NCBI GenBank assembly: GCA_947457605.1
Contig: CANGWP010000044.1
Span: forward strand, 1 to 14,989
Direction of reading: 5' to 3'
Source of the DNA: Bdellovibrionales bacterium
Lineage (GTDB): Bacteria; Bdellovibrionota; UBA1018; CAIMNF01
Length of the DNA: 14,989 bases
The notes beneath the pieces are model-generated. The model made no database searches and was not told the origin of the DNA. It saw only the letters and a program-made list of their open reading frames with translations. Position 1 is the stretch's first letter. Each line of letters begins with the position of its first letter. Positions 14,123-14,989 of this stretch are shown piece by piece. A program made the translations under genes and the position numbers.

Positions 14123-14989
14123 ATGGGAACCGCTTCCGCACTCACTCTCATTCGAAAGCTCAATGAAGAATTTGATGGAAGCCTTGAGTTTCTGAATCGT
14201 GAACTCTCATTTGCAAAATTCGCAGTCGCCAGGACCAATTCAAAAGGCGAACTCCCGAAAGATCAATTTCTGGCAAGCCCCGGATTTCCATCCTTTGATC
14301 CAAGAACACTCGACCAGGCAATGAGACTTCGCCAAAGCGTGATCGAGCCTCTAAGCCAGGTCTTCATCGTACCTTGTCTTTATGAAAACCAACTTACCGG
14401 AGTTCTCTTTGCATCCCATCCGGATCAAAGATGGATCCAAAGCGAAATGCTTCTCATCGAACTTGCCGCAACCGAGCTTGGACGGATTTTGTCTCCGGTA
14501 AACCCGGGTCTTACTCTGGGTGCCGGCGTAAAAAGCAAAGGAAAGGGCTCGCGCTCTTCCGCGACCCTCCAAATGATCGGACAAAGCAAGAATCTCGAAG
14601 AAATCAATCAGATGATTGGCCGGGTCGCTCCCACCACCGCTTCTGTTTTGATCTTGGGTGAAAGCGGTACGGGAAAAGAACTGATTGCGAGAAAAATCCA
14701 TGAATTGAGCGATCGCAGGGATCTTCCTTTTGTTGCCATCAACTGTGGCGCGATCACCGAGACCTTGCTCGAGAGCGAACTTTTTGGTCATGAGAAAGGC
14801 TCCTTCACCGGCGCCACTTCCACCAAGAAGGGCCTTGTTGAAATTGCAAACCATGGGACCCTTTTCCTTGATGAGATTGGCGAAATGGCTCTTTCCCTTC
14901 AGTCAAAACTTCTTCGCTTTTTGCAAGAAGGCGAGATCTATCGCGTAGGCGGAAAAGAGCCCATCCAGGTGGATGTGCGGATTCTGAGC
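14123..14989 (+). CDS. Sigma-54-dependent transcriptional activator, N-terminal part (cut by window edge)
   Basis: It is an NtrC-type enhancer-binding protein that uses ATP to open sigma-54 promoters. I translated 289 residues by hand; the reading frame stays open to the window end. Residues 1-125 form a GAF-like sensor region with no response-regulator receiver domain (VFIVPCLYENQLTGVLFAS at 80-98 is a typical strand-turn-strand). After a Gly/Ser/Lys-rich linker (about 127-147) comes the AAA+ domain: Walker A GESGTGKE (179-186), the sigma-54 contact loop GSFTGA (226-231, the common variant of GAFTGA) and Walker B TLFLDEIGE (246-254). The remaining AAA+ half and the expected DNA-binding helix-turn-helix lie off the window. 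No two-component phosphorylation site is visible, so it probably responds to a small molecule or another domain. The start is set by the ATG just after the promoter. Confidence 0.93.
   Translation, partial: MGTASALTLIRKLNEEFDGSLEFLNRELSFAKFAVARTNSKGELPKDQFLASPGFPSFDPRTLDQAMRLRQSVIEPLSQVFIVPCLYENQLTGVLFASHPDQRWIQSEMLLIELAATELGRILSPVNPGLTLGAGVKSKGKGSRSSATLQMIGQSKNLEEINQMIGRVAPTTASVLILGESGTGKELIARKIHELSDRRDLPFVAINCGAITETLLESELFGHEKGSFTGATSTKKGLVEIANHGTLFLDEIGEMALSLQSKLLRFLQEGEIYRVGGKEPIQVDVRILS

Overview
The window reads as a compact chromosomal stretch from a Gram-negative bacterium. It has lipobox and signal-peptide proteins, an Omp85-like outer-membrane barrel and a sigma-54 activator, with balanced to slightly GC-rich coding throughout. 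An acetate/mevalonate-type isoprenoid module (class II HMG-CoA reductase, type 2 IPP isomerase, farnesyl-type diphosphate synthase) combined with a YhaM-like exonuclease, YajQ, RimO and QueG would fit a Bdellovibrionota- or Myxococcota-like lineage. That placement is inference from gene content only. I see no phage, IS element, CRISPR array, tRNA or rRNA, and nothing that looks recently transferred.

Layout. (1) 1-1753, minus strand: isopentenyl-diphosphate isomerase type 2, overlapping by 8 nt the start of HMG-CoA reductase, which runs off the left edge. (2) 1754-2072: a divergent intergenic region with a -10 for the isomerase operon and an unexplained set of nested complementary segments that could be a structured RNA or a leader of the next gene. 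(3) 2073-4654, plus strand: polyprenyl (farnesyl) diphosphate synthase, a secreted small-barrel-like protein of unknown function, and a thioredoxin-fold protein without cysteines that carries a DipZ-like C-terminal domain. (4) 4629-7521, minus strand: yajQ, rimO and queG, a translation and tRNA/ribosome-modification operon. (5) 7590-8261, plus strand: a secreted YiiX-like permuted papain-fold hydrolase, divergent from yajQ. (6) 8267-9945, minus strand: a YhaM-like OB-fold/HD 3'-5' exoribonuclease coupled to a second HD-domain phosphohydrolase. (7) 9958-13559, plus strand: a short YgfZ-family protein overlapping by 4 nt a 976-residue predicted outer-membrane lipoprotein made of a zinc metallopeptidase, a TolB-like propeller and an Omp85-like barrel. 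(8) 13556-13981, minus strand: a DUF2752 membrane protein. (9) 14123-14989, plus strand: the N-terminal part of a sigma-54 activator with a well-placed sigma-70 promoter and almost no 5' leader, running off the right edge.

How it fits together. The left third makes isoprenoid precursors (HMG-CoA to mevalonate, IPP/DMAPP interconversion, then prenyl chain elongation). The middle is RNA and ribosome maintenance. The right side is cell-envelope biology. The three convergent gene pairs end within a few bases of each other or overlap, with no clear intrinsic terminator. The two items most worth a second look are the structured element at about 1800-2030 and the three-module outer-membrane protease at 10629-13559.
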